64,000 bases of DNA, taken from assembly GCA_024637045.1 (NCBI GenBank), contig JAGXFX010000027.1:1-64000 (forward strand), in the 5' to 3' direction. Shown in pieces: positions 53,884 through 63,075 of this stretch. Every line of letters starts with the position of its first letter. Within the stretch, counting starts at the first letter, position 1. The notes beneath the pieces were generated by a model. The model was not told the DNA's origin and searched no databases. It saw nothing but the letters and a program-made list of their open reading frames with translations. Both the position numbers and the translations under genes were made by a program. Source of the stretch: Soehngenia sp. GTDB lineage: Bacteria > Bacillota > Clostridia > Tissierellales > Tissierellaceae.

Positions 53884-55546
53884 GAAACTGGTTTCACTTA
53901 TTAAGACGGATTTAAACATCACCTTTGGACTTTCATCCCTTGCATATAATATCAGAAAAGGAAAAAGAATAGTTCCAATGGCAATAATAGCATTAGCTGT
54001 TTTGTCACTTTTTCCATCTTATATTTTTGTTGTAAGGGCATTGGGATCCTTTTATGATGCTTTCCGACAAATTGGTCAGCAGTCCTTCTTCCTGCATGTG
54101 GGATTCATGTCTGCTCAACTGATAGTATTGGTTTTTGGGTTTATGTATGTAATGAGCAAGTATTATTTTTCAAATGATCTTCCACACTTGGTACCATTAC
54201 CAATAAAGCCATCCCATATAATTGGATCAAAATTTGTATCCTTGATGGTAAGTGAATATTTAACAAGTCTCCCTATTATACTACCTTTTATTATTATATA
54301 TGGAACAAGGGGAAATGAAGGAATTACATATTGGTTAATTAGCATATTAGCAGTCATAACACTACCGTTGTTGCCTTTGGTGATTTCATCAATTCTTATT
54401 ATGATATTTATGAAGTATACAAATATAAAAGGTAAGAAAGATCTAATTAGGACCATATCTGCAGTAGTTTTTATTGCATTAATTATCTTCGTTCAACTTA
54501 AATTAAACCAATGGACAACCCAGAGTATAATTGATAGTGAAGACTTCATGTTCAACCTGGCCAGAGATGCAAATCTTCTCCTTACAAGTGCAGGGATAAT
54601 GTATCCACCCGCTATGTGGGGGGCTTTGGCATTGTCAAAAGGATTTTCTGTTCAAGGAGTGTTTAATCTATTTTTATTTATAGGATCTGGATTAGTGGGC
54701 TTTGCATTAATGATGATTCTGGCTGAAAAGATATTCTTTGATGGACTCATTGGGAATATTGAAGTCTCAGCTTCAAAGGGAAGAGGAAAGAAGTTGGATT
54801 CATCTTCTGTTCTAAAAACCGGAAACCCTATAATTACAATGGCAAAAAAAGAAATTTTAATGATAATTAAAACACCTGTATACCTCATGAACTCAGTAGG
54901 AGGTGTTGTTATTCTGCCAATTTTACTCGTAATATCCATGGTGACCGGTGGGGAATCTTATGAACCGATGAAGGAAATGATCCTTCAAAGCAGGGAAATA
55001 CTAATATTGGGTTCCATTGGTGCTATAGGTTCATTTGGAGTCCTGAATGCTCTAGGAGCTACAACATTTTCAAGAGAGGGAACAAATATGTGGATTCAGA
55101 GGACGCTTCCAATTGACCCGAGAGTACAGGTTATTGGAAGGACATTGCCATCTGTGGCTTTGCAAGTTGTGGGGGGTGTACTATTAATTGGTGGGATTTT
55201 CTTTATTGTGCCCCTGAAAATATTTGAGATTATCATAATTCTAGTGTTAGGAATAACCGCAAGTGTTCCTTTGACTATGATAGGTATGACGATTGATATT
55301 ATAAGACCAATGCTTGAATGGACAAACCCTCAGCAGGCAATGAAGCAGAACTTAAATGTATTGATATCTATGGCAATAGGAACTCTTTTTATGGTAGGAG
55401 CAGCATTTCTTGGATATTTGTTGTTGCCAGATTATGGATTATTTGTAGTGTTGGGGCTGTTTGTGATAATTATTGTACTATCGACTGTATTTATATACAA
55501 ATTGCTTGTTAATTTGGTCAAGACCAAGTTTATGGATATGGAATAA
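53876..55546 (+). CDS. ABC transporter permease, export type
   Basis: 556 residues with about twelve membrane helices in clusters and a cytoplasmic loop around 300 (VSASKGRGKKLDSSSVL). FSREGTNMWIQRTLPIDP resembles permeases of ABC exporters of the Firmicutes that span about 550 residues. Overlap with the ATPase gene shows that they form one transporter. Nothing nearby indicates the cargo. Confidence 0.82.
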   Translation: MNRKLVSLIKTDLNITFGLSSLAYNIRKGKRIVPMAIIALAVLSLFPSYIFVVRALGSFYDAFRQIGQQSFFLHVGFMSAQLIVLVFGFMYVMSKYYFSNDLPHLVPLPIKPSHIIGSKFVSLMVSEYLTSLPIILPFIIIYGTRGNEGITYWLISILAVITLPLLPLVISSILIMIFMKYTNIKGKKDLIRTISAVVFIALIIFVQLKLNQWTTQSIIDSEDFMFNLARDANLLLTSAGIMYPPAMWGALALSKGFSVQGVFNLFLFIGSGLVGFALMMILAEKIFFDGLIGNIEVSASKGRGKKLDSSSVLKTGNPIITMAKKEILMIIKTPVYLMNSVGGVVILPILLVISMVTGGESYEPMKEMILQSREILILGSIGAIGSFGVLNALGATTFSREGTNMWIQRTLPIDPRVQVIGRTLPSVALQVVGGVLLIGGIFFIVPLKIFEIIIILVLGITASVPLTMIGMTIDIIRPMLEWTNPQQAMKQNLNVLISMAIGTLFMVGAAFLGYLLLPDYGLFVVLGLFVIIIVLSTVFIYKLLVNLVKTKFMDME

Positions 55547-55550
55547 GAAA

Positions 55551-55588
55551 AAAGGAAGGTCACATTCACTTATGTGAGACCTTCCTTT
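55551..55588. terminator. Bidirectional terminator between convergent genes
   Basis: AAAGGAAGGTC and GACCTTCCTTT form an 11-bp outer stem, with an inner ACAT/ATGT pairing. The A-rich and T-rich flanks serve both the ABC permease and rpsD. Confidence 0.85.
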
Positions 55589-55596
55589 AAACGTTC

Positions 55597-56196
55597 TTAA
55601 ATCAGTTTTGAGTAGTATTCTACAACAAGCTGATCTTCGATTTCAATTGGGACTTCTTCTCTTTCAGGAGGCCTCTCGAAAGTTCCTCCGAAAATGTCGG
55701 CATCTTTTGTAAGGTAAGGAAGTGTACTTGGGAGTGCATTCTCAAAATTCTCTTTGAAAATTTCAATATTTTTTGATTTCTCCCTTAATTTAACCGTATC
55801 TCCCGGATCACAAAGATAAGAAGGTATGTCAACTTTACTGTCGTTTACAAGGATATGACCATGTACAACCATTTGTCTTGCCTGTCTGATAGAGGAGGCA
55901 ACCCCCAATCTGTAGACTAGATTGTCAAGTCTTGATTCAAGAATTTTTACTAGAGCATGTCCGGTTTGATCATGGCTTTTTTTAGCCTTAACCACATATT
56001 TTACAAACTGTTTCTCCATTACGCCATAATAAGCCCTAAGTCTTTGTTTTTCAAGTAATTGTTGTCCATATTCCGTCAATTTTTTATCTGCCCTGGACGT
56101 TCCTTTTACAGCTCTGTCCATAGCCTTGGGATGTCCGTATACATTCAAACCAAGCCTTCTGCTTAACTTAAACCTTGGTCCATTCTTGTTAGCCAT
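55597..56196 (-). CDS. rpsD: Ribosomal protein S4, cysteine-free form
   Basis: 199 residues, full length. N-terminal S4 domain followed by the S4 RNA-binding motif ([38 protein letters not shown]). The zinc-binding cysteines found in many S4 proteins are missing ([14 protein letters not shown]), so this is the C-minus type, often found as a zinc-independent paralog. It is not in a ribosomal protein cluster here; its own promoter lies 50-80 bases upstream. It initiates assembly of the 30S subunit. Whether another rpsD exists elsewhere cannot be seen. Confidence 0.95.
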   Translation of the reverse strand: MANKNGPRFKLSRRLGLNVYGHPKAMDRAVKGTSRADKKLTEYGQQLLEKQRLRAYYGVMEKQFVKYVVKAKKSHDQTGHALVKILESRLDNLVYRLGVASSIRQARQMVVHGHILVNDSKVDIPSYLCDPGDTVKLREKSKNIEIFKENFENALPSTLPYLTKDADIFGGTFERPPEREEVPIEIEDQLVVEYYSKLI

Positions 56197-56249
56197 TAAT
56201 TATCATCTCCATATAGAAATTTGCCGCGATAATTTTTTAAGCCATGGAT

Positions 56250-56278
56250 ATTATAACATAGAATTCGAACAATGTAAA
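56250..56278 (-). promoter_or_regulatory. Promoter of rpsD
   Basis: On the minus strand: TTTACA, 17 bases, TATAAT. It leaves a leader of about 45 bases with GGAGATG before the ATG. Confidence 0.65.
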
Positions 56279-56294
56279 TGATAATCTATATCAA

Positions 56295-56795
56295 TTACAT
56301 TAGAGCTTCTTTGGCTTCTTTGTATGCAATTCTTGATTTTTCGATAGATTCAATTGCTGCTTCTATTCCAGCCCAACCGCTTACAATTACTTCTTTTTCT
56401 TCAAGTCTTTTGTACTCTGAGAAAAAGTGTTCAAATTCTTTCTTCATGTGTGCACCCAGATCATCTATTGATTCGATTTCCGTAAATCTTGGATCATTTC
56501 TTGGCACGGCTATGATCTTTTCATCTTTGCCTTTTTCGTCCTTCATAAGAAACATTCCAATTACTCTTGCGTGTACAAGACACCCAGGGAATGTAGGGTT
56601 TGCAATAAGTACCATTATGTCAATAGGGTCGCCATCTTCTGCAAGCGTATCAGGTATATAACCGTAGTCTGTCGGGTAGAACATGGGTGAGAAAAGCGAT
56701 CTGTCCAGTTCAAAGACCTTGAATTCCTTGTTGTATTCATATTTGTTGCTACTTCCTTTTGGAATTTCTATAAACGCGTTTACAATATAATTCAT
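56295..56795 (-). CDS. ppa: Inorganic pyrophosphatase, family I
   Basis: 166 residues, usual for soluble family I enzymes. The metal site is seen in FYPTDYGYIPDTLAEDGDPIDIM (given here as DGDPID within that stretch), and later KIIAVPRNDPRF supplies further ligands. It splits pyrophosphate made in biosynthesis. AGGAGGATG precedes the ATG, and a TATAAT lies upstream on the minus strand near 56823. It is followed by rpsD, which has its own promoter. Confidence 0.93.
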   Translation of the reverse strand: MNYIVNAFIEIPKGSSNKYEYNKEFKVFELDRSLFSPMFYPTDYGYIPDTLAEDGDPIDIMVLIANPTFPGCLVHARVIGMFLMKDEKGKDEKIIAVPRNDPRFTEIESIDDLGAHMKKEFEHFFSEYKRLEEKEVIVSGWAGIEAAIESIEKSRIAYKEAKEALM

Positions 56796-57015
56796 AACAA
56801 ATCATCCTCCTATTATATTTATTATAACAGTGTTTCCATATTTTTCATTGTTTTTTTCCATATTTTGAGGAAGTTCAACTATTTATTTAAAATATTTAAG
56901 ATTTAATATATGTATGGATATTTTAGCGTCTTGTAGTTTTAAATGGATGTAAAAAAGCGATTGAAATGTTATAATAATAAGGAATCAATCAATATATCTC
57001 AAGGGAGGTTTTAAA

Positions 57016-57813
57016 TTGAAATTATACATAAGTGCAGACATAGAAGGAGTAACAGGTGTAACACACTGGGATGAAACATCCAAAATTAAAAGTGATTATT
57101 CAGCTTATGCCCAACAAATGACTGACGAAGTTCGATCTGCCTGTGAAGGTTGCAACGATGAAGGTGCAGACTGTATTATAATAAAGGATGCACATGAAAG
57201 TGGAAGAAATATTGATCACATACAACTTCCAAAGAACTCCAAGCTTATTAGAGGATGGGATGGAGGATTGTATTCCATGGTACAGGAGCTGGATGATTCT
57301 TTTGACGGGATTGTTTTTATCGGATATCATTCAGGTGCGAGTATTGATGGCAGTCCATTGTCGCATACGCTTACTCCAAGTGTTCTTTCAATTAAACTAA
57401 ATGGGGAGCTTATAGATGAGTTCTTATTGCATGCATATATTGCGGCTTATCATAAAGTGCCAATTTTATTTATTTCTGGAGATAAGTCATTATGTGAGTC
57501 AGTAAAGAAGCTGAACCCATCCATTGAAACAGTTGCAGTAAAAGAAGGTAAAGGTGATTCAACAATTAATATCCATCCTGAACACGCACTTGAACTTATT
57601 AGGGAAGGTGTAGGAAAGTCACTTAAAAAGGATATGCAAAATTTGATTCTTAGCCTTCCAGAAAAATTCCACGTGGAAGTCCAATATCCTAAGCATATGG
57701 ACGCTCTAAGGAATTCAAATTACCCTGGAGCAAGACTTATGGATTCAAGGACTGTAAAATTTTCAGCAGATGATTATATCGAGGTGCTTAGATTTATACA
57801 TTTTACAGTTTAA
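57016..57813 (+). CDS. M55-family D-aminopeptidase (DppA-like)
   Basis: 265 residues. The M55 pattern is complete: MKLYISADIEGVTGV with zinc ligands D8 and E10, IIIKDAHESGRNID, FIGYHSGA, GSPLSHTL, GELIDEFLLHAYIAAYHKVP and FISGDKSLC. These decameric enzymes release D-alanine and similar residues from peptides, such as peptidoglycan fragments. The start is TTG 57016 behind GGGAGG; no ATG fits. It lies 90 bases before an amidohydrolase gene. Confidence 0.9.
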   Translation: MKLYISADIEGVTGVTHWDETSKIKSDYSAYAQQMTDEVRSACEGCNDEGADCIIIKDAHESGRNIDHIQLPKNSKLIRGWDGGLYSMVQELDDSFDGIVFIGYHSGASIDGSPLSHTLTPSVLSIKLNGELIDEFLLHAYIAAYHKVPILFISGDKSLCESVKKLNPSIETVAVKEGKGDSTINIHPEHALELIREGVGKSLKKDMQNLILSLPEKFHVEVQYPKHMDALRNSNYPGARLMDSRTVKFSADDYIEVLRFIHFTV

Positions 57814-57902
57814 TAATTAATCGATTGTTGGTGCAGGAATTGAAGGACATATTTAATGTAGAAAAAGGTATTGAGAAGCGAGTATGCCAGTAGGAGGGCT
57901 AT

Positions 57903-59192
57903 ATGGGATTAAGAATAAAGAATATTGATATAGTAACGATGAATTCAGAAAACAAAATAATTATGAATGGTAATATTTATATTGAGAATGGAATAATTAC
58001 TCATATAGGAGAGGAACTAAAAGAGTACAAGGCAGACGAGACATTTAATGGTAGACATATGATTGCAATGCCAGGAATGATAAATGCTCATACTCACATG
58101 GGAATGAGTTTGCTGAGAAATTATGCAGATGATTTGCCACTACATCAGTGGTTAACTGAGAAAATATGGCCAGTTGAAGCAAAGCTTTCCAGCAAAGACA
58201 TATATTGGGGTTCACTTTTGAGTATGACTGAGATGATACAAACAGGGACTACGACATTTTGTGATATGTATTTTTACATGGATGAAGTGGGTAAAGGTGC
58301 TGAAGAATCAGGAATTAGAGCCATGCTAACCAGAGGGATTATTGAAGATAGAAATGACCCTGATAAGAAGTTAAATGAGAGCAGAGAACTTTTCAATCGA
58401 TACCATAAGGCTTCTAATGACAAGATTAGGGTTATGATAGCACCACATGCACCATATACCTGCAGTCCGGAATTTCTAGTCAAGGCCAAGGAGTTGGCAT
58501 CTGAACTTGGAACAGGTCTTCATATACACCTTTCTGAGACAGAAAAAGAAGTTCAGGAGAGCTATGAAAAGTTTGGAAAGTCACCAATAGAACATGTATA
58601 TAATCTCGGGGTATTTGATGTGCATACACTTGCAGCTCATTGTGTGCACGTTGATGATAATGACATTAGAATTATGGTAGAAAAAGGAGTTCATCCAGTC
58701 AACAATCCAGGAAGCAACATGAAACTTGCAAGCGGTTTTGCGCCAGTACAAAAGATGATTGACAAGGGTCTTTTTGTCTCATTGGGTACTGACGGAGCAT
58801 CATCAAATAACAATCTGAATATGTTTAAAGAGTTGAATTTGGCTGCACTTATTAATAAAGCAGTAGATAAGGATGCTCTCAGTGTAAAGGCAGAAGATGC
58901 GTTAAGAATGGCGACCATAAATGGTGCCAGAGGACTTCAGTGGGAAAATCAAATTGGTTCGTTGGAAGTCGGTAAAAAGGCAGATCTGATTCTGGTTAAT
59001 ATGGATAAGCCTCATTTAACACCAAAACACAATCTTGTATCATCATTGGCTTACTCAGCATATGGCAGTGATGTGGATACTGTATTTGTAGATGGTAAAA
59101 TACTTATGAAGAATAGAGAAATGGTTACAATTGACCTTGAAAAAGTTAAGTATATGGCTCAAAAGCAAGCTATGGATCTCATAACCAGATAA
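57903..59192 (+). CDS. mtaD: MTA/SAH deaminase-type amidohydrolase
   Basis: 429 residues of the metal-dependent hydrolase superfamily: MPGMINAHTHMGMSLLRNY with the HxH ligands, PHAPYTCSPEF, HIHLSETEKE, HCVHVDDNDI and SLGTDGASSNNNLNMFKE with the metal Asp. This is the 5-methylthioadenosine/S-adenosylhomocysteine deaminase group (MtaD/TrzF-like), which removes the adenine amino group in methionine salvage. Related guanine or hydroxypurine deaminases cannot be fully excluded. AGGAGGG precedes the ATG. Confidence 0.87.
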   Translation: MGLRIKNIDIVTMNSENKIIMNGNIYIENGIITHIGEELKEYKADETFNGRHMIAMPGMINAHTHMGMSLLRNYADDLPLHQWLTEKIWPVEAKLSSKDIYWGSLLSMTEMIQTGTTTFCDMYFYMDEVGKGAEESGIRAMLTRGIIEDRNDPDKKLNESRELFNRYHKASNDKIRVMIAPHAPYTCSPEFLVKAKELASELGTGLHIHLSETEKEVQESYEKFGKSPIEHVYNLGVFDVHTLAAHCVHVDDNDIRIMVEKGVHPVNNPGSNMKLASGFAPVQKMIDKGLFVSLGTDGASSNNNLNMFKELNLAALINKAVDKDALSVKAEDALRMATINGARGLQWENQIGSLEVGKKADLILVNMDKPHLTPKHNLVSSLAYSAYGSDVDTVFVDGKILMKNREMVTIDLEKVKYMAQKQAMDLITR

Positions 59193-59249
59193 GTAATAAT
59201 CCAGATCATGGTATCATTTTAAAGGGGAAAATATATCAAGGTTAATTCA

Positions 59250-59278
59250 TTGACATTAATATAGTGGAGGAGTACAAT
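59250..59278 (+). promoter_or_regulatory. Strong SigA-type promoter
   Basis: Perfect TTGACA, 17 bases, TACAAT. It would start a transcript near 59285 reading into the 171-residue gene and probably CstA. Confidence 0.7.
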
Positions 59279-59331
59279 AAAGGTGTAAATTAAACATTTA
59301 TCAGAAATCTATAACAAGAAAGAGTGATTTA

Positions 59332-59847
59332 ATGGAGTTGACATCATACATAGAAGAACTGGAAAAAAAGCTTGTTCGAAGCTTCGACCTTTTCAGGAAT
59401 TACGAAATAGACGATGAAAATTTTGATTTGTTTGCAAAATATCATCTTAGGGCAGAAAAGTATTTCCTTACCAAGTCTGCAAAGATATATGGGATGGAAA
59501 ATAATGAGTATATATTAATGAAAATGATGGAAAATCTTGACAATAGAACGTTTGAGATATTTAAAAATAGTATAATCGGTTCCATTGACAAGCTGGTTGA
59601 ACTCCATGATGAGCATATGTCAAGTATAATAACAGGCGTAATGCTGACCGATAAACCATTTAGTGAAATAGATGATGATGTTTTAAAAAAAATATCCAAG
59701 TTCAAGTATCACAAAGGCTTTTCATTCGGATTTAAGGGATGGGTTGATATTAGGTTAATTTTGGTTTCCCTTAATGATGAATACAATATAGCAAATAAGA
59801 AAGGAACGGAGGTAAGCGAGATTTACAGTATCAAAAAGTTGACTTAA
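59332..59847 (+). CDS. Conserved-looking protein of unknown function
   Basis: 171 residues, soluble, mostly alpha-helical, without signal or membrane segments. Motif-like stretches are FAKYHLRAEKYFLTKSAKIYG and FKYHKGFSFGFKGWVDIRLILV. I do not recognise a family. It lies 27 bases before the CstA gene on the same strand and behind a strong promoter, so it may regulate or assist that transporter. AGAGTGATTTA precedes the ATG. Confidence 0.65.
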   Translation: MELTSYIEELEKKLVRSFDLFRNYEIDDENFDLFAKYHLRAEKYFLTKSAKIYGMENNEYILMKMMENLDNRTFEIFKNSIIGSIDKLVELHDEHMSSIITGVMLTDKPFSEIDDDVLKKISKFKYHKGFSFGFKGWVDIRLILVSLNDEYNIANKKGTEVSEIYSIKKLT

Positions 59848-59874
59848 TCTTACATTCTATTTAGGAGGGAAATT

Positions 59875-61488
59875 ATGAATTCATTATGGTTAATTATTTT
59901 TAGTATCATCGCATTTATATTAGCTTATGCTACATACGGATCATGGTTAGCTAAAAAATGGGGACTTGACATTACAAAGAAGACTCCTGCGCATACCATG
60001 AAAGATGGCGTGGATTACGTTCCTGCTCCGGCACCAGTTTTGCTGGGTCACCACTTTTCATCAATTGCAGGAGCAGGACCGATTGTCGGTCCAATAGCAG
60101 CATCCATGTTTGGATGGCTACCTGTAATGCTATGGATTGTAATAGGGTCCATTTTCTTTGGAGGAGTACATGACATGGGTTCTCTATTCGCATCTGTAAG
60201 ACATGGTGGTAAATCCATTGGTGAGGTAATTGGTCACACAATGGGTAGCAAAGGCAAGAAGTTATTTGCATTGTTTGCATGGCTTACATTGATTCTGGTA
60301 GTAGCCGCATTTACTAACATCGTGGCAGCAGCATTCGTTTCAACACCGGAAGCAGCAACATCATCAATTTTATTTATTTTTCTTGCAATTTTATTTGGAG
60401 TTGGAGTTTATAGAAGAGGCGTAAGCCTTGCAGTAGGAACAGTAGTAGGAGTTATTCTACTTGCAGTCGCTGTATGGGTAGGAGTAATGTTCCCGATTAA
60501 TCTTTCAGTCAATACTTGGATGATAATTCTACTGGGTTATATCTTCGTTGCATCAGTAACTCCTGTTTGGATTCTTTTGCAGCCAAGAGATTACTTAAAC
60601 TCATTCCTGTTGTATGCTATGCTTGCAGGTGGAGTAATCGGTCTTATTGTAATGAGACCTGAAATTCAACTTCCTGCATACACAGGTTTTAAGGTAGGTA
60701 CAAACTACTTATTCCCTATTCTATTCATTACAATAGCCTGTGGAGCAATATCAGGATTCCATTCACTGGTTGGTTCAGGTACAACATCCAAACAGCTTGA
60801 TACAGAAGCTGATATTAAACTTGTAGGTTACGGTGCAATGCTTATAGAAGGTGTGCTTGCAACATTGGCAATTATTACAGCTGCATATCTATCAGCAGAT
60901 AAGCTTGCTGAGATTAGTGCAGCAGGTGGAGCACTTAACGTATTTGCTGATGGAATTGGAACATTTATGGCATCTTTGGGATTCCCACAATTGATTGCCA
61001 AGAACTTTGTAACACTAGCAATTTCAGCATTTGCATTGACATCTTTGGATACTGCAACTCGTCTTGCCAGATTTATTTTCCAGGAATTCTTTTCATCTGA
61101 CAAAGAAGGCGCTACATCTAATGGATTTACAAGTACTTTGACAAACAAATATGTGTCAACATTGATTACAGTTATTATAGGTGGAACATTGGCATTTAGA
61201 GGCTACCGATCAGTATGGCCTATATTTGGATCTGCTAACCAGCTACTTGCAGCGCTAGCGTTACTGGCTCTTGCATTATGGCTTAAGAGAACTGGCAGAG
61301 AGTACAAAATGGCAATATATCCGATGGTATTCATGTTTGCAGCAACATTGGTAGCACTTGTGTTGCTTATGATGGCGAACCTTGCAAATCCAGTACTCTT
61401 GGTATTCGCAGTAGCATTGTTTGTCCTTGCGATAGTATTGATACTGGAATCCAGAGCTGCTTTTGCAAGTACGGAAGAATTAGACTGA
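59875..61488 (+). CDS. cstA: CstA-family carbon starvation protein (transporter)
   Basis: 537 residues with about sixteen membrane helices. The family pattern is strong: GVDYVPAPAPVLLGHHFSSI, AGAGPIVGPIAASMFGWLP, GGVHDMGSLFASVRHGGKSI, TPVWILLQPRDYLNSF, and GYRSVWPIFGSANQLLAALA. CstA-type proteins take up peptides or pyruvate when carbon is scarce. This shorter form (about 540 against 700 residues in E. coli) is common in clostridia. AGGAGGGA precedes the ATG. Confidence 0.93.
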   Translation: MNSLWLIIFSIIAFILAYATYGSWLAKKWGLDITKKTPAHTMKDGVDYVPAPAPVLLGHHFSSIAGAGPIVGPIAASMFGWLPVMLWIVIGSIFFGGVHDMGSLFASVRHGGKSIGEVIGHTMGSKGKKLFALFAWLTLILVVAAFTNIVAAAFVSTPEAATSSILFIFLAILFGVGVYRRGVSLAVGTVVGVILLAVAVWVGVMFPINLSVNTWMIILLGYIFVASVTPVWILLQPRDYLNSFLLYAMLAGGVIGLIVMRPEIQLPAYTGFKVGTNYLFPILFITIACGAISGFHSLVGSGTTSKQLDTEADIKLVGYGAMLIEGVLATLAIITAAYLSADKLAEISAAGGALNVFADGIGTFMASLGFPQLIAKNFVTLAISAFALTSLDTATRLARFIFQEFFSSDKEGATSNGFTSTLTNKYVSTLITVIIGGTLAFRGYRSVWPIFGSANQLLAALALLALALWLKRTGREYKMAIYPMVFMFAATLVALVLLMMANLANPVLLVFAVALFVLAIVLILESRAAFASTEELD

Positions 61489-61506
61489 TAGCAATCTAGA
61501 ATTAGT

Positions 61507-61536
61507 AAAAGAGAGAAGCTCAGGCTTCTCTCTTTT
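61507..61536 (+). terminator. Terminator after cstA
   Basis: AAAAGAGAGAAGC and GCTTCTCTCTTTT form a 13-bp stem with loop TCAG, ending in Ts. Confidence 0.85.
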
Positions 61537-61573
61537 AAATAACTCATTGAAATCTTGTTAGAAGGAGATTAAT

Positions 61574-61861
61574 ATGAATATAATCAAGAAATTTATCACT
61601 GATTTTGGGCTATTTTTCAAGGGAGCTACAGATTTCAAAGGTAGAGCTTATGAAATGCTCGAAAGTGAGACAAAGACAGAAATGGATAATTTCATTCTTA
61701 TATGCTTTTCTGATCAATTGGGGATGCCACTTCCTACCAGTTACTACACCTTGGAGCTTCTGCCTTACTTGGTTGATGAAATCCAAGATTGGGATAAACG
61801 AATGGGAAATAGAAAAAGTGTATGGGAAGAGAGATGGTCCAATTATGATCTGGATCCTTAA
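61574..61861 (+). CDS. Small partner protein of the ArsA-type ATPase
   Basis: 95 residues. The core reads CFSDQLGMPLPTSYYTLELL, followed by PYLVDEIQDWDKRMGNR. It recalls the cory-CC-star protein family found beside ArsA-related ATPases in bacteria and archaea, in which LGIPNPvsYYTLEL and a WHRRMG pattern occur; I cite that from memory. The terminal CC of that family is absent here. It starts with GAAGGAG and ends 18 bases before the ATPase gene, so the two are almost surely co-expressed. Function unknown. Confidence 0.65.
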   Translation: MNIIKKFITDFGLFFKGATDFKGRAYEMLESETKTEMDNFILICFSDQLGMPLPTSYYTLELLPYLVDEIQDWDKRMGNRKSVWEERWSNYDLDP

Positions 61862-61879
61862 AATTGATGGAGGAAGAAT

Positions 61880-62791
61880 ATGGCTAAAATAATATTTTAT
61901 GGTGGTAAAGGTGGCGTTGGAAAAACAACCTGCTCTACTGCCAACAGCATTAGTTATGCAGAGCGAGGTCTCAGAACACTTCTTGTTTCAACAGATCCCG
62001 CACATTCAATTTCTGATGTTCTCGGGGTTAAAATCGGAAAGAAAATAATAAATTTAAGAGAAAATCTGGATGGTCTTGAAATAGATCCGGAATATGAAGC
62101 TGAACTATATGTAAATAAAATCAGAGAAAATATGAAGACTATTCTATCAAATGTCATTATTGAAGAGATCAATAGTCAACTTGATGCTGCAATGGTTTCT
62201 CCAGGCACTCATGAATCAGCACTTTTCGACAAAATATCAGATATCATTATTGATAAGTTTGAAGAGTACGACATTATTATTTTTGATACTGCGCCTACAG
62301 GTCATACATTAAGAATTCTTACACTTCCGGATTTGCTTGAAGGATGGATGGGTTCTTTGGCGAAAAAGAGGAAGTCTATTGTGGACATGAACAAGATGGT
62401 TACAAGAAAATATGATAAAAAAGATCCTGTGCTTGAAATCCTGGAAAAGCGACAGAAAAGATTCAGCGAAATTAAAAAAATATTTAATGACAATGATAAT
62501 GTTAGGATAAGATTTGTGCTAAATGCTGAAAAGCTACCTATTGAAGAGACAAAAAAAGCAATTAAGATGCTGAATCAGTTTAATATCCCTGTGGATACTC
62601 TTGTAATAAACAGGATAATGCCAGATGATATAGGTGCTGATTTCTGGGAGAAAAAAAAGAAGCAGGAAGAGGAGTACCTCCTAGATATTGAAAAGGAATT
62701 TAGAGGCAAGGAATTTATAAAGATACCAATGCTGGATACTGACATGAGTAAAGATACTGTGGACAGACTTTCAAAATTTTTTAACGATTAG
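61880..62791 (+). CDS. ArsA/Get3-family ATPase
   Basis: 303 residues, single-domain form. It has the deviant Walker A GGKGGVGKTTCSTANS, the switch I region LLVSTDPAHSISDVLG, Switch II DTAPTGHTLRILTLP and the adenine loop VINRIMPDD. ArsA drives arsenite export; Get3 delivers tail-anchored proteins. No ars genes are nearby, so arsenic resistance is unlikely; with the small conserved partner upstream it may handle membrane proteins or metal clusters. No CxxC is seen. GGAGGAAG precedes the ATG. Confidence 0.88.
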   Translation: MAKIIFYGGKGGVGKTTCSTANSISYAERGLRTLLVSTDPAHSISDVLGVKIGKKIINLRENLDGLEIDPEYEAELYVNKIRENMKTILSNVIIEEINSQLDAAMVSPGTHESALFDKISDIIIDKFEEYDIIIFDTAPTGHTLRILTLPDLLEGWMGSLAKKRKSIVDMNKMVTRKYDKKDPVLEILEKRQKRFSEIKKIFNDNDNVRIRFVLNAEKLPIEETKKAIKMLNQFNIPVDTLVINRIMPDDIGADFWEKKKKQEEEYLLDIEKEFRGKEFIKIPMLDTDMSKDTVDRLSKFFND

Positions 62792-62814
62792 AGAAGTTGG
62801 GGATGCGCAAGAAG

Positions 62815-63025
62815 AATAACAGTCATTGAAATTCATCCGGGTGCAATAATGGGTAAGAAACTATTCATTGATCACGGAATGGAATTGTTATAGGTAAAAT
62901 AGGTTGCAATGTAAAAATAGGTTAGAATTCGTTGTTTTAAGGATGTGCCAAATAAATCTATTGCTGTCAAAACTCCTGTAAGGCTTATTCCCAGTGAAAG
63001 ACAAAATCACTTAAAAATAATATAG
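62815..63025 (+). pseudogene. Relic of serine O-acetyltransferase (CysE)
   Basis: Frames change several times, but the reading is clear: TVIEIHPGA, then MGKKLFIDHGME corresponds to the IEIHPGAKIG and FIDHGMGVVIGE catalytic region of CysE, then GCNVKIG and, in another frame, DVPNKSIAVKTPVRLIP for the C-terminal hexapeptide tail. Stops and frameshifts (around 62890 and 62930) and the missing N-terminal half show a dead gene. CysE makes O-acetylserine for cysteine. Confidence 0.7.
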
Positions 63026-63031
63026 TCTAAT

Positions 63032-63075
63032 AAAATCACCATCTAACTTAAAAATTAAAGTAGATGGTGATTTTT
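63032..63075. terminator. Bidirectional terminator
   Basis: AAAATCACCATCTA and TAGATGGTGATTTT form a 14-bp stem with a 15-base loop. It sits between the CysE relic and the convergent peptidase relic, with T tails on both strands. Confidence 0.8.

Noticed and set aside
61605-61892. A second 95-codon frame overlapping the ArsA partner gene
   Set aside because: It has no ribosome site and is a shifted reading of the supported gene at 61574.
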